The notes below the pieces were generated by a model. The model was not told where the DNA came from. It saw only the letters and a list, made by a program, of their open reading frames with translations, and made no database searches. A stretch of DNA of 64,000 bases from contig NC_053392.1 in NCBI RefSeq assembly GCF_905171765.1, positions 500,136,556 to 500,200,555 of the forward strand. Reading direction: 5' to 3'. Origin of the DNA: Bufo bufo. Taxonomy: Eukaryota; Chordata; Amphibia; Anura; Bufonidae. The position numbers and the translations under genes were made by a program. How positions within the stretch are numbered: the stretch's first letter is position 1; every line of letters starts with the position of its first letter. Positions 46,130-59,085 of this stretch are shown piece by piece.

Positions 46130-46660
46130 CAGTGAAATAGGGGGAACATTGGCCAGTAAGATAGAGCAGCATCCAGGAAGAGAGGGGAGATAGTAAGATA
46201 GGACAGAGACCAGTAAGATAGGATGAATAATAACCAGTATGATAGGGTAATGACCAGTAAGACAGGACAGTGGAAATGTCAGACTATTAGGACCACTGAT
46301 ACATACGATAATGGGCGATACAGTAAATAATAATGGGTAAGTTGTGAGAGTCACCCACTATAAATATCATCCATAACCCCAATTGTAGTATCAAAAAACA
46401 GATTTTACTGATTCATGACCATACCCAAAAACAGGACATTGAGATAACCCATAATTCCCAACATATCTTCTTTGGTGTTCTATATCATCAATCTCAGTGA
46501 ATTGAAGATAGGACAGTTAGCAGTAAAATAGGGCGGATAGAGACCAGTAAGGTAGGGTAATAACCAGTAAGTTAGGACAGTGACCAGTAATATATGGAAG
46601 TGAATTGTAAGATAAGGCAGTGATCTGTAAATTAGGGTGGGAAGTGACCAGTATGATGAA
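46130..46660 (+). repeat. Degenerate GACCAGTAAGATAGG minisatellite, unit C
   Basis: Collinear with 22300-22850, with one AGCAGTAAG block missing near 46195. Confidence 0.8.
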
Positions 46661-46835
46661 GGGGGCAGTGAATAGATGAACCAAAGGCACTTTCCAAATA
46701 GTCTGAAAGCTGGAACCTTATTGGCTGCTATGAACAGCTCCACTCGTCTTATGCAGAGGTTTAGATGAACCTCTTCATCCACATAAATCATCCCATACAG
46801 TTCCCTGGTCCAGTAATGTCTGACTGAGAACTTAC

Positions 46836-46989
46836 CATGATCTAAAGAGGGGTCGCAGACTTCACTACAGACACACGGATGCTTCTCTCTTGCAGACAGA
46901 GGGGGTGATGCAGCAAAGCTGGGAGACATCTTCCTCCTCCTGCAGCCGGCAACCAGGAATGACAGTTTGTAACAGCAATTATCATTCAT
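46836..46989 (-). CDS. Candidate first coding exon, unit C (unidentified)
   Basis: Copy of the unit A exon. The donor is intact. A small deletion beyond the donor lets the frame run on in genomic DNA to 46480, which is probably not meaningful. Confidence 0.3.
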
Positions 46990-47611
46990 GTTTCTGAGGG
47001 GCAGTGCTGATTGGTTGATCAGATTCTAATCCACCAATCAGCAGCTCTCTTTTCTCTACAGCCTGGGACTGGAGGAGCACACAACAGCCCGAGCCCTGAG
47101 TGCAGCACAACCGATGTGTGCGACTGCGAGGTGGACTGCATGTTCTTGATTTAAGGACCAATTATTACCCCCATAGCAAAGTGTTAGTAGGGTTGATGCA
47201 AATTACATTTCCCATTAGTGTCCATACTTTTGATCTTTTTCCCCTGAAATACCTCAACTTTTTTTGTTTATAGCAGGGTACATATGGTTAAAGGAAAACA
47301 TTTTTTTTATTTCACTATGCCGTAAATAAGCATTATTATTAATCCCACTAGATGGATTTTATCCCGTTCCTGTTATTTTTCACCTTCCTGACAGAGCCTA
47401 GTTTTAAAAATCTGTAACTTTGGGATGCTTTAATTATCCAAGCCATTAAGAGACTCTTTTTCTAAATTTTCTAAATTTTTATTTCTCTGCTTTTGTATTT
47501 AACTTTTTTTGCGATATGTTTAATTTAATTCTGTATTTGGGATAAAAAGCAAAAAGAAAAGAAAAAAGAAGAATATTCAGGAGGCTCCTGAAAAATTTAG
47601 AGATCTATTGC

Positions 47612-47872
47612 ATGAGTTGGCAAATCTCCTGGGCATCACGGAAGCATTCTGGCACTTCCCGTACTATAGTCCTCCATGAACCTGTGTGTGGGATCAGATG
47701 CAGCTCTGGTACCCAAATGTACACCGAGGGGGCAGTGCCATGTCATGAAAAGGACGTGTGGCCTATAAGAATTGGGCATGGTCTGCAGAAAGGGGCTGTG
47801 CATTGTGCCTGTGTATACTATGAAGGGGACATGGCAGACTCCAAGAAATCAAACACTGATGGCCTAACCTAA
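47612..47872 (+). CDS. 86-codon open frame, unit C copy
   Basis: Collinear with 23761-24021, same length. The alternative overlapping frame is interrupted here (CTA TAA near 47764). Confidence 0.3.
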   Translation: MSWQISWASRKHSGTSRTIVLHEPVCGIRCSSGTQMYTEGAVPCHEKDVWPIRIGHGLQKGAVHCACVYYEGDMADSKKSNTDGLT

Positions 47873-47992
47873 GGAAAGGGCATCAGAATTAAAGTTGCAA
47901 TGAAAACTTGCTCTGCTATATGGCTGCCCAACTGCGGTGCACAGTACATTACACACCAATCAGCCATAACATTGGAACCACATACTGTAGGT

Positions 47993-48139
47993 CAGGCATG
48001 CTCAACCTGCGGCCCTCCAGCTGTTGTAAAACTACAACTCCCACAATGCCCTGCTGTAGGCTGATAGCTGTAGGCTGTTTGGGCATGCTGAGAGTTGTAG
48101 TTTTGTAACAGCTGGAGGGCCGCAGGTTGAGCATGCCTG
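47993..48139. mobile_element. hAT MITE, unit C
   Basis: Orthologous to 39801-39947, same site. Confidence 0.9.
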
Positions 48140-50060
48140 CCGTAGGTGAACTGAATAACATTATATTGTGTCAATATCAATTGTGGATTATACATATAAG
48201 GTGACAAGTGAACATTCAGTTCCTGAAGTTGATGTACTGGAAGCAGGAAAAAGGAGTCAGAACACACTGTGCATTACAGCTTGCTGTATATGTAATTGAG
48301 ACCCCAGACCTGACCTCTGAATTAATTCAGACCCAAACCAAGCCAAAAAAATTATTCTAACCTCTGACCAGAACCCTAAATTATTTCAGACCTCGTAGCA
48401 AACCCCTAAGTTAAAGGAGCTATCACTCCTTGTTCACTGAAAATGTGGCCGCTGGAGTCATCAGCTGATGTTCTCTCAACATCTCCAGAAAACAGCTGAT
48501 TTTGCTGGGGGACGCCTCGACCATCCACATCCAGCCAGGTATTTCATTGCAGATAAATGGCTGTCCCTGTAATAGAAGGGTGACCTAAGTCTGACTGAGT
48601 CAGGGATGCTCATACAAAGCAGCTCTCAGTTTTAGCTCTTAGAGGGGAGTCCCAAGCCCTAATACAATGTCCTGATGCCAGGTTTCCTTGCTACTCCAGA
48701 AGAACGGGAATTCCAGGCTCAAATACAACGTTCTGATGCCAACGTTTTTTGCTAGTCAGGAAGAACGAACTGCAGCGTGTAACACCTATCAGTTGTGAGA
48801 CACTGAGTAAGAGGATGGAATGCTGGCAGGGAGTGGGCCCCTGTGTTAGGTGCCAAGGTTGGGCCCCATCAAGCCTGGGAATTTAGGTATGGGGCTATGC
48901 AGTGAACTGAATCTTTGTGAAGGAAAGCCTAACTATGATTCTGGAGTCTTGGATGAGGGCGACAGGGCAGACACGCATCTCTAGGCATGTTACTACACAA
49001 ATCAGCATTGAACGATGGTTTTGCTGTCCTGTGGCTAAATGTGCTTGAAGTTTATAGTCAGGGAACAGCTCCTTCTGCTTTCAGAGAAATGCCATTTTCT
49101 TTAGTGTTTAATCTTCTCTAAGTAAATGACAATAATTATTGACTAATTCAAGAACATCTAACAGACACATCTTCCAATTATTTAGTAAATGTGTCTTTAA
49201 ATGCCATTACTTTTCTTTTCCTATTTGGTCATTTAGATTATGTCTGCGTTTTTTTAATGTTTTTTGTTTTTTGTGATAAGTGAGACATTTTATTTAATTT
49301 TTAATTTTTTTTGTGTTTGGGAAAATGAAGAAAGAAAAAAATAGTCTGTTTTCATATTTTCTTAAGTGTTTTTGTAAGTATTCCCACGGTCCCAACCACC
49401 AGAGAGACTGACACATTTCTTTGTTTGACTCCTGGTCCCGCCACCTACTAGGGAAGTGCCACTTTGTCACGCATTGTGCTGCGCCTTTGTGTCAGAGTAG
49501 TTCTCACTCAAAGAGGCGATCTTGGCGTGGTGAGTGGGCTTATGCTTTTTGATCAAAATGTACACTAATGCCTCTTGTACAGCATGTAGTATGGGGGCTG
49601 TACACTTCAATATGGTGCTGAGTAGCGAGTTTATTTAGATCAAAGCATAGCATTGTGGATGTGCGATCCAGTTCTGTTTTCTCCCCCTGTTATATTTATT
49701 ATTTTTGTTTTCGGGAAAATGAAAAAAGAAAAAATTGTCTGTTTTCATATTTTCTTAAGTGTTTCTTTAAGTATTCCCACGGTCCCAACCACCAGAGAGG
49801 CTGACACTTTTTCCTATGGTGTGCAAGCACGACCACCGCTGATGAATTGCAGGGTGGTCATGATGCCTGGATATGAGCCTTGAATCAAGCCAGCAAAGGA
49901 AGCAATATAGACAATCACAATACATTAGTAAGTGCCTTTCATTAATTTTGTTTACGTGATATATGAAATTTGTCATATTGAATAAAAAAAACTTGAAAAC
50001 AGACTATTTTTTCTTTTCCCCCCTTTAACCCCTTATGAACCGGGCTAATTTTCACCTTAA

Positions 50061-50726
50061 AGGGACACTGACAGGCCCAAAAAGCATATTTAAGTATATA
50101 CAGTATATGACAGTACAGGTCTTATAAAGTGTATTAGAATCATCTAAGTATCCCCCCTGTCCACCTTATAAATACAGTAAAATGAAGTTTTATAACCTGC
50201 CTGAATCGTGTTCAATCTGCCCAAGGGGCGGCGTTTCATCTCAACTTGCGCCCAGCCAGCCTCACCACAACTGCCGTTTGAAGCGCCGCCCAGCTCATCA
50301 ATATTCACTTCGCAGGGCGGCTACTCTGAAGCGCTGCTCTGAACTGTGCCCGACGCATGCGCATAAAGCAGAGGCTGCATCAGCCTCTGAGAATTAGACT
50401 GTGCGCAGGCGCGATCCCGGCCAGTGAGGGTGCCGGGCGCATGCGCTGAAGATGGCCGGGGACAGTAGTAGCCGCCCAGCGAAGTGAATATTGATGAGCT
50501 GGGCGGCGCTTCAAACGGCAGTTGTGGCGAGGCTGGCTGGGCGCAAGTTGAGATGAAACACCGCCCCTTGGGCAGATTGAACACGATTCAAGCAGGTTAT
50601 AAAACTTCATTTTACTGTATTTATAAGGTGGACAGGGGGGATACTTAGATAATTCTAATACACTTTATAAGACATGTACTGTCATATATATACCTAAATA
50701 TGCTTTTTGGGCCTGTCAGTGTCCCT
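50061..50726. mobile_element. 666-bp palindromic TTAA MITE, unit C
   Basis: Same element and site as in unit B. Its right-hand TTAA (50727-50730) was then used by the giant TTAA element. Confidence 0.93.
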
Positions 50727-51289
50727 TTAACCACCTCAGCCCCCAGTGCTTAAACACCCTGAAAGACCAGGCCACTTTTTACACTTCTGACCTACACTAC
50801 TTTCACCGTTTATTGCTCGGTCATGCAACTTACCACCCAAATGAATTTTACCTCCTTTTCTTCTCACTAATAGAGCTTTCATTTGGTGGTATTTCATTGC
50901 TGCTGACATTTTTACTTTTTTTGTTATTAATCGAAATTTAACGTTTTTTTTTGCAAAAAAATGACATTTTTCACTTTCAGTTGTAAAATTTTGCAAAAAA
51001 AACGACATCCATATAGAAATTTTGCTCTAAATTTATAGTTCTACATGTCTTTGATAAAAAAAAAATGTTTGGGTAAAAAAAAAATGGTTTGGGTAAAAGT
51101 TATAGCGTTTACAAACTATGGTACAAAAATGTGAATTTCCGCTTTTTGAAGCAGCTCTGACTTTCTGAGCACCTGTCATGTTTCCTAAGGTTCTACAATG
51201 CCCAGACAGTACAAACACCCCACAAATGACCCCATTTCTGAAAGTACACACCCTAAGGTATTCGCTGATGGGCATAGTGAGTTCATAGA

Positions 51290-53935
51290 ACTTTTTATTT
51301 TTTGTCACAAGTTAGCGGAAAATGATGATTTTTTTTTTTTTTTTTTTTTTTCCTTACAAAGTCTCATATTCCACTAACTTGTGACAAAAAATAAAAACTT
51401 CTATGAACTCACTATGCCCATCAGCGAATACCTTGGGGTCTCTTCTTTCCAAAATGGGGTCACTTGTGGGGTAGTTATACTGCCCTGGCATTCTAGGGGC
51501 CCAAATGTGTGGTAAGGAGTTTGAAATCAAATTCTGTAAAAAATGACCTGTGAAATCCGAAAGGTGCTCTTTGGAATATGGGCCCCTTTGCCCACCTAGG
51601 CTGCAAAAAAGTGTCACACATCTGGTATCTCCGTACTCAGGAGAAGGTGGGGAATGTGTTTTGGGGTGTCATTTTATATATACCCATGCTGGGTGAGAGA
51701 AATATCTTGGCAAAAGACAACTTTTCCCATTTTTTTATACAAAGTTGTCATTTGACCAAGATATTTATCTCACCCAGCATGGGTATATGTAAAAAGACAC
51801 CCCAAAACACATTCCTCAACTTCTCCTGAGTACGGGGATACCAGATGTGTGACACTTTTTTGCAGCCTAGGTGGGCAAAGGGGCCCATATTCCAAAGAGC
51901 ACCTTTCGGATTTCACTCCTCATTTTTTCCTGAATTTGATTTCAAACTCCTTACCACACATTTGGGCCCCTAGAATACCAGGGCAGTATAACTACCCCAC
52001 AAGTGACCCCATTTTGGAAAGAAGACACCCCAAGGTATTCCGTGAGGGGCATGGCGAGTTCCTAGAATTTTTTATTTTTTGTCACAAGTTAGTGGAAAAT
52101 GATGATTTTTTTTTTTTTTTTTTTTTTTTCATACAAAGTCTCATATTCCACAAACTTGTGACAAAAAATAAAAACTTCCATGAACTCACTATGCCCATCA
52201 GCGAATACCTTGGGGTCTCTTCTTTCCAAAATGGGGTCACTTGTGGGGTAGTTATACTGCCCTGGCATTCTAGGGGCCCAAATGTGTGGTAAGTAGGTAA
52301 ATGACCTGTGAAATCCGAAAGGTGCTCTTTGGAATGTGGGCCCCTTTGCCCACCTAGGCTGCAAAAAAGTGTCACACATCTGGTATCTCTGTATTCAGGA
52401 GAAGTTGAGGAATGTGTTTTGGGGTGTCTTTTTACATATACCCATGCTGGGTGAGATAAATATCTTGGTCAAATGCCAACTTTGTATAAAAAAATGGGAA
52501 AAGTTGTCTTTTGCCAAGATATTTCTCTTACCCAGCATGGGTATATGTAAAATGACACCCCAAAACACATTCCCCAACTTCTCCCGATTACGGAGATACC
52601 AGATGTGTGACACTTTTTTGCAGCCGAGGTGGGCAAAGGGGCCCATATTCAAAAGAGCACCTTTCGGATTTCACAGGTCATTTTTTACAGAATTTGATTT
52701 CAAACTCCTTACCACACATTTGGGCCCCTAGAATGCCAGGGCAGTATAACTACCCCACAAGTGACCCCATTTTGGAAAGAAGAGACCCCAAGGTATTCGC
52801 TGATGGGCAAAGTGAGTTCATGGAAGTTTTTATTTTTTGTCACAAGTTAGTGGAATATGAGACTTTGTATGAAAAAAAAAAAAAAAAAAAAAATAAGCAT
52901 TTTCCACTAACTTGTGAAAAAAAATAAAAAATTCTAGGAACTCGCCATGCCCCTCACGGAATACCTTGGGGTGTCTTCTTTCCAAAATGGGGTCACTTGT
53001 GGGGTAGTTATACTGCCCTGGCATTTTCCAGGGGCCCTAATGTGTGGTAAGTAGGTAAATGACCTGTGAAATCCTAAAGGTGCTCTTTGGAATATGGGCC
53101 CCTTTGCCCACCTAGGCTGCAAAAAAGTGTCACACATGTGGTATCGCCGTATTCAGGAGAAGTTGGGGAATGTGTTTTGGGGTGTCATTTTACATATACC
53201 CATGCTGGGTGAGAGAAATATCTTGGCAAAAGACAACTTTTCCCATTTTTTTATACAAAGTTGGCATTTGACCAAGATATTTCTCTCACCCAGCATGGGT
53301 ATATGTAAAATGACACCCCAAAACACATTCCCCAACTTCTCCTGAGTACGGCGATACCAGATGTGTGACACTTTTTTGCAGCCTAGATGCGCAAAGGTGC
53401 CCAAATTCCTTTTAGGAGGGCATTTTTAGACATTTGGATACCAGACTTCTTCTCACGCTTTGGGGCCCCTAGAATGCCAGGGCAGTATAAATACCCCACA
53501 TGTGACCCCATTTTGGAAAGAAGACACCCCAAGGTATTCAATGAGGGGCATGGCGAGTTCATAGAAATTTTTTTTTTTTGGCACAAGTTAGCGGAAATTG
53601 ATATTTTTAATTTTTTTCTAACAAAGTCTCCCGTTCCGCTAACTTGGGACAAAAATTTCAATCTTTCATGGACTCAATATGCCCCTCACGGAATACCTGG
53701 GGGTGTCTTCTTTCCGAAATGGGGTCACATGTGGGGTATTTATACTGCCCTGGCATTCTAGGGGCCCTAAAGCGTGAGAAGAAGTCTGGAATATAAATGT
53801 CTAAAAAATTTTACGCATTTGGATTCCGTGAGGGGTATGGTGAGTTCATGTGAGATTTTATTTTTTGACACAAGTTAGTGGAATATGAGACTTTGTAAGA
53901 AAAAAAAAAAAAAAATTCTGCTAACTTGGGCCAAA
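51290..53935. repeat. Alternating inverted ~385-bp modules inside T2
   Basis: The same modules as in T1, switching orientation at T/A-run hinges (near 51340, 52115, 52885, 53570, 53900) and at TTTGTATAAAAAAATGGG cores (near 51735, 52490, 53250). Confidence 0.85.
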
Positions 53936-53940
53936 AAAAT

Positions 53941-55520
53941 ATCTGAATGGAGCCTTACAGAGGGGTGATCAATGACAGGGGGGGTGATCAATGACAGGGG
54001 GGGTGATCAATGACAGGGGGGTGATCAATGACAGGGGGGTGATCAGGGAGTCTATATGGGGTGATAACCACAGTCATTGATCACGCCCGTGTAAGGCTTC
54101 ATTCAGACGTCCGGATGCGTTTTGCGGATCCGATCCATCTATCAGTGCATCCGTAAAAATCATGCGGACATCTGAATGGAGCTTTACAGGGGGGTAATCA
54201 ATGACAGGGGGGTGATCAATGACAGGGGGGTGATCAGGGAGTCTATATGGGGTGATCACCACAGTCATTGATCATGCCCCTGTAAGGCTTCATTCAGACG
54301 TCCGGATGCGTTTTGCGGATCCGATCCATCTATCAGTGCATCCGTAAAAATCATGCGGACATCTGAATGGAGCTTTACAGGGGGGTAATCAATGACAGGG
54401 GGGTGATCAATGACAGGGGGGTGATCAGGGAGTCTATATGGGGTGATCACCACAGTCATTGATCATGCCCCTGTAAGGCTTCATTCAGACGTCCGGATGC
54501 GTTTTGCGGATCGGATCCATCTATCAGTGCATCCGTAAAAATCATGCGGACATCTGAATGGAGCTTTACAGGGGGGTAATCAATGACAGGGGGGGTGATC
54601 ACCACAGTCATTGATCATGCCCCTGTAAGGCTTCATTCAGACGACCGGATGCGTTTTGCGGATCCGATCCATGTATCAGTGCATCCGTAAAAATCATGCG
54701 GACATCTGAATGGAGCTTTACAGGGGGGTGATCAGGGAGTCTATATGGGGTGATAACCACAGTCATTGATCATGCCCCTGTAAGGCTTCATTCAGACGTC
54801 CGGATGCGTTTTGCGGATCCGATCCATCTATCAGTGCATCCGTAAAAATCATGCGGACATCTGAATGGAGCTTTACAGGGGGGTAATCAATGACAGGGGG
54901 GTAATCAATGACAGGGGGGTGATCAGGGAGTCTATATGGGGTGATCACCACAGTCATTGATCATGCCCCTGTAAGGCTTCATTCAGACGTCCGGATGCGT
55001 TTTGCGGATCCGATCCATCTATCAGTGCATCCGTAAAAATCATGCGGACATCTGAATGGAGCTTTACAGGGGGGTGATCAATGACAGGGGGGTGATCACC
55101 ACAGTCATTGATCATGCCCCTGTAAGGCTTCATTCAGACGACCGGATGCGTTTTGCGGATCCGATCCATGTATCAGTGCATCCGTAAAAATCATGCGGAC
55201 ATCTGAATGGAGCTTTACAGGGGGGTAATCAATGACAGGGGGGTAATCAATGACAGGGGGGTGATCAGGGAGTCTATATGGGGTGATCACCACAGTCATT
55301 GATCATGCCCCTGTAAGGCTTCATTCAGACGTCCGGATGCGTTTTGCGGATCCGATCCATCTATCAGTGGATCCGTAAAAATCATGCGGACGTCTGAATG
55401 GAGCTTTACAGGGGGTTGATCAATGACAGGGGGGTAATCAATGACAGGGGGGTGATCAGGGAGTCTATATGGGGTGATCAGGGGTGATTAGGGGTGATCA
55501 GGGGCTAATAAGGGGTTAAT
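53941..55520. repeat. 191-bp tandem array of partial palindromes
   Basis: Repeats of GGATGCGTTTTGCGGATCCG ... ATCATGCGGACATCTGAATG ... GGGGTGATCACCACAGTCAT. Starts recur at spacings near 191 bp (54116, 54307), with shorter deleted units. Each unit folds on itself through the CTGAATGGAGCTTTACAG / CTGTAAGGCTTCATTCAG pair. Confidence 0.9.
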
Positions 55521-55555
55521 AAGTGATGGGGGGGGGGGTGTAGTGTAGTGTAGTG

Positions 55556-55900
55556 GTGCTTGGTGCTACTTTACTGAGCTACCTGTGTCCTCTGGTGGTC
55601 GATCCAAACAAATGGGACCACCAGAGGACCAGGTAGCAGGTATATTAGACGCTGTTATCAAAACAGCGTCTAATATACCTGTTAGGGGTTAAAAAAAACA
55701 CATCTCCAGCCTGCCAGCGAACGATCGCCGCTGGCAGGCTGGAGATCAACTCTCTTACCTTCCGTTCCTGTGAGCGCGCGCGCCTGTGTGCGCGCGTTCA
55801 CAGGAAATCTCGCGTCTCGCGAGATGACGCGTATATGCGTGACTGTGCGCAGCGCTGCCACCTCCGGAACGCGATCCTGCGTTAGGCGGTCCGGAGGTGG
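55556..55900. repeat. Run of consecutive perfect or near-perfect hairpins at the T2 right end
   Basis: Stems: GCTACCTG...CCTCTGGTGGTC (55579/55616), AGGTATATTAGACGCTGTT (55638/55662), ATCTCCAGCCTGCCAGCG (55703/55729), CCTGTGAGCGCGCGCG (55768/55790), ATCTCGCG (55807) and CCACCTCCGGAC at the terminus. They lie end to end with short loops. Confidence 0.85.
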
Positions 55901-56874
55901 TTAAGGACCAGGCCATTTTTTGCAAATCTGACCAGTGTCACTTTATGTGTGAATAACTTTAAAACGCTTTTACTTATCCAGGCCATTCTGAGATTGTTTT
56001 TTCATCACATATTGTACTTCATGACACTGGTAAAATGGAGTGAAACAAATATATATTTATACAAATAATCCAAATTGACCAAAAATTTGGAAAAATTTGC
56101 TAATTTCCAACTTTCAATTTCTCTACTTCTATAATACTTAGTAATACCTCCAAAATAGTTATTAATTTACAATCCCATATGTCTACTTTATGTTTGGATC
56201 ATTTTGGGAATGCCATTTTATTTTTTGGGGACGTTACAAGGCTTAGAAGTTTAGAAGCAAATCTTGAATTTTCCGGAAAATTTCTAAAACCCACTTTTTC
56301 AGGAACAGTTCAGGTCTGAAGTCACTTTGTGAGGCTTACATAATAAATAAACCACCCAGAAATGACCCCATTTTACAAACTACACCCCTCAAGGTATTCA
56401 AAACTGATTTTACAAACTTTGTTAACCCTTTAGGTGTTCCACAAGAATTAATGGAAAACAGAAAAAATTGCAAAATTTCTCTTTTTTGCCAAATTTTCCA
56501 TTTGAATCCATTTTTTCCAGTTACAAAGCAAGGGTTAACAGCCAGATAAAACTCAATGTTTATGGCCTTGATTCTGTAGTTTACAGAAACACCCCATATG
56601 TGGTCATAAACTGTTGTACGGGCCCACGGCAGGGTGCAGAAGGAAAGGAATGACATATGGTTTTTGGAAGGCAGATTTGGCTGGACTGTTTTTTTTACAC
56701 CATGTCCCATTTGAAGCCCCCCTGATGAACCCCTAAAGTAGAAACTCCAAAAAAAGTTACCCCATTTTGGAAACTACGGAATAGGGTGGCAGTTATGTTG
56801 GTACTATTTTAGGGTAAATATGATTTTTGGTTGCTCTATATTACACTTTTTGTGAGGCAAGGTAACAAGAAATA

Positions 56875-57475
56875 CCGTATTTTTCGCTTTATAAGACGCA
56901 CTTTCCCCCCCCCCCAAAAGTGGGGGGGAAATGGCCGTGCGTCTTATAAAGCGAATAATTCACTGGCCGCTATGCTGCACAGCGCGGCCAGCAAAGTATC
57001 AGTGTGAAGGGAGGAGGCGGGGACACTCAGGGCGGGGCCCGGTGCAGTGACTCTACTCTAATACACCGGGCCCCGCAACTGTTAAACATTCAATCTGATC
57101 TATATAATTGTATACGCGCTGTACGGTACTTACTGTAGTACCGGAAGTATAGCATTAGGACGGTGCAGCGCCTGCCGCAGCTCCCTCCTCATGCGCCGCC
57201 TGCCCCAGCTCCCTCTGTCATGCGACACCTGCCCAGCTCCCTCTGTCATGCGCCGCCTGCCTGTTCATTCATAAAGTGAGATAAGAAGGCAGGCGGCGCA
57301 TGAGGAGGGAGCTGGGGCAGGCGGTGCATGACCGAGGGAGCTGGGGCAGGCGGCGCATGAGGAGGGAGTTGCGGCAGGTGGCGCATGACCGAGGGAGATG
57401 CCGGTCTGTGCCGTCTAAATGTTATACTTCCGGTACTACAGTAAGTACCGAACAGAGCGTATACAATTAGATATA
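56875..57475. mobile_element. CCGTATTTTTCGC element, left part, unit C
   Basis: As in unit A; cut by the mariner at 57475. Confidence 0.75.
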
Positions 57476-58173
57476 CAGGGTGGGCCATTTATATGGATAC
57501 ACCTTAATAAAATGGGAATAGTTGGTGATAATAACTTCCTGTGTGTGGCACATTAGTATATGTGAGGGGGGAAACTTTTCAAGATGGGTGGTGACCATGG
57601 CGGCCATTTTGAAGTCGGACATTTTGAATCCAACTTTTGTTTTTTCAATAGGAAGAGAGTCATGTGACACATCAAACTTATTGGGAATTTCACAAGAAAA
57701 ACAATGGTGTGCTTGGTTTTAACGTAACTTTATTCTTTCATGAGTTATTTACAAGTTTCTGACCACTTATAAAATGTGTTCAATGTGCTGCCCATTGTGT
57801 TGGATTGTCAATGCAACCCTCTTCTCCCACTCTTCACACACTGATAGCAACACCGCAGGAGAAATGCTAGCACAGGCTACCAGTATCCGTAGTTTCAGGT
57901 GCTGCACATCTCGTATCTTCACAGCATAGACAATTGCCTTCAGATGACCCCAAAGATAAAAGTCTAAGGGGGTCAGATCGGGAGACCTTGGGGGCCATTC
58001 AACTGGCCCACGACGACCAATCCACTTTCCAGGAAACTGATTATCTAGAAATGCTCGGACCTGACACCCATAATGTGGTGGTGCACCATCTTGCTGGAAA
58101 AACTCAGGGAACGTGCCAGCTAGATGAACAGTTTCCTGGAAAGTGGATTGGTCGTCGTGGGCCAGTTGAATGG
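57476..58173 (-). mobile_element. Truncated mariner (DD41D type), unit C
   Basis: Same structure as B. The encoded fragment (57767-58119) appears identical to B in the conserved part. Confidence 0.9.
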
Positions 58174-59085
58174 AAATAAAAGAAATAAACCAAAACCCTG
58201 ATAACGATTGATGCAAGGAATTATTTCAACTTCTAGAACAATGGTCTCCAACCTCTGGCTCAGCAAGTGCTGCTGTAGAAATACAACTCCCTTCATCCCA
58301 TAATAGCCAGCAACTGTCAGAACATGTTTGGAGTTGTTTTCCACTCACCAAACATCTCAGGAGAAATTTATCAAGAGCAGGGGGGATGCATTTAATTTAT
58401 CATGAAGTTCATGCCTGGTTAAAAATTAAGTGCATCCTCTGACAGTCTATGCGCCCTGAATTAACCAATCAGGGGCAGTGCTGATTGGTTGATCAGATTC
58501 TAATCCACCAATCAGCAGCTCTCTTTTCTCTACAGCCTGGGACTGGAGGAGCACACAACAGCCCGAGCCCTGAGTGCAGCACAACCGATGTGTGCGACTG
58601 CGAGGTGGACTGCATGTTCTTGATTTAAGGACCAATTATTACCCCCATAGCAAAGTGTTAGTAGGGTTGATGCAAATTACATTTCCCATTAGTGTCCATA
58701 CTTTTGATCTTTTTCCCCTGAAATACCTCAACTTTTTTTGTTTATAGCAGGGTACATATGGTTAAAGGAAAACATTTTTTTTATTTCACTATGCCGTAAA
58801 TAAGCATTATTATTAATCCCACTAGATGGATTTTATCCCGTTCCTGTTATTTTTCACCTTCCTGACAGAGCCTAGTTTTAAAAATCTGTAACTTTGGGAT
58901 GCTTTAATTATCCAAGCCATTAAGAGACTCTTTTTCTAAATTTTCTAAATTTTTATTTCTCTGCTTTTGTATTTAACTTTTTTTGCGATATGTTTAATTT
59001 AATTCTGTATTTGGGATAAAAAGCAAAAAGAAAAGAAAAAAGAAGAATATTCAGGAGGCTCCTGAAAAATTTAGAGATCTATTGC

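Larger units (their letters stand above)
50727..55904 (+). mobile_element. Giant palindromic TTAA-flanked element (copy T2)
   Basis: 5170 bp between TTAA 50727-50730 and 55901-55904, with ends CCACCTCAGCCCCC and (reverse) CCACCTCCGGACCG. The target is proven by the empty site in unit B (CCCTTTAAGGACCAGG at 42539). It is built of a unique left part (50731-51290), alternating inverted modules (51290-53935), a 191-bp tandem array (53941-55520) and a run of hairpins (55556-55900). No transposase frame. Confidence 0.93.
50025..56874. mobile_element. TTAACCCCTTATGAACCGGG repeat, unit C (contains MITE and giant TTAA element)
   Basis: Collinear with unit B apart from the 5.17-kb insertion at 50731-55900. 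Confidence 0.6.
44824..58180 (+). repeat. Segmental duplication unit C
   Basis: 13357 bp, or about 8183 bp without the TTAA element at 50727-55904. By eye it differs from B by only scattered substitutions and small indels, and it shares B's hAT MITE and palindromic TTAA MITE. Confidence 0.92.

Noticed and set aside
54074..55299. Several identical 64-codon minus-strand frames (PPVIDHPPVIDYPP type) as a protein repeat family
   Set aside because: They arise from the 191-bp palindromic tandem array. They contain no domain signature and simply follow the repeat unit.
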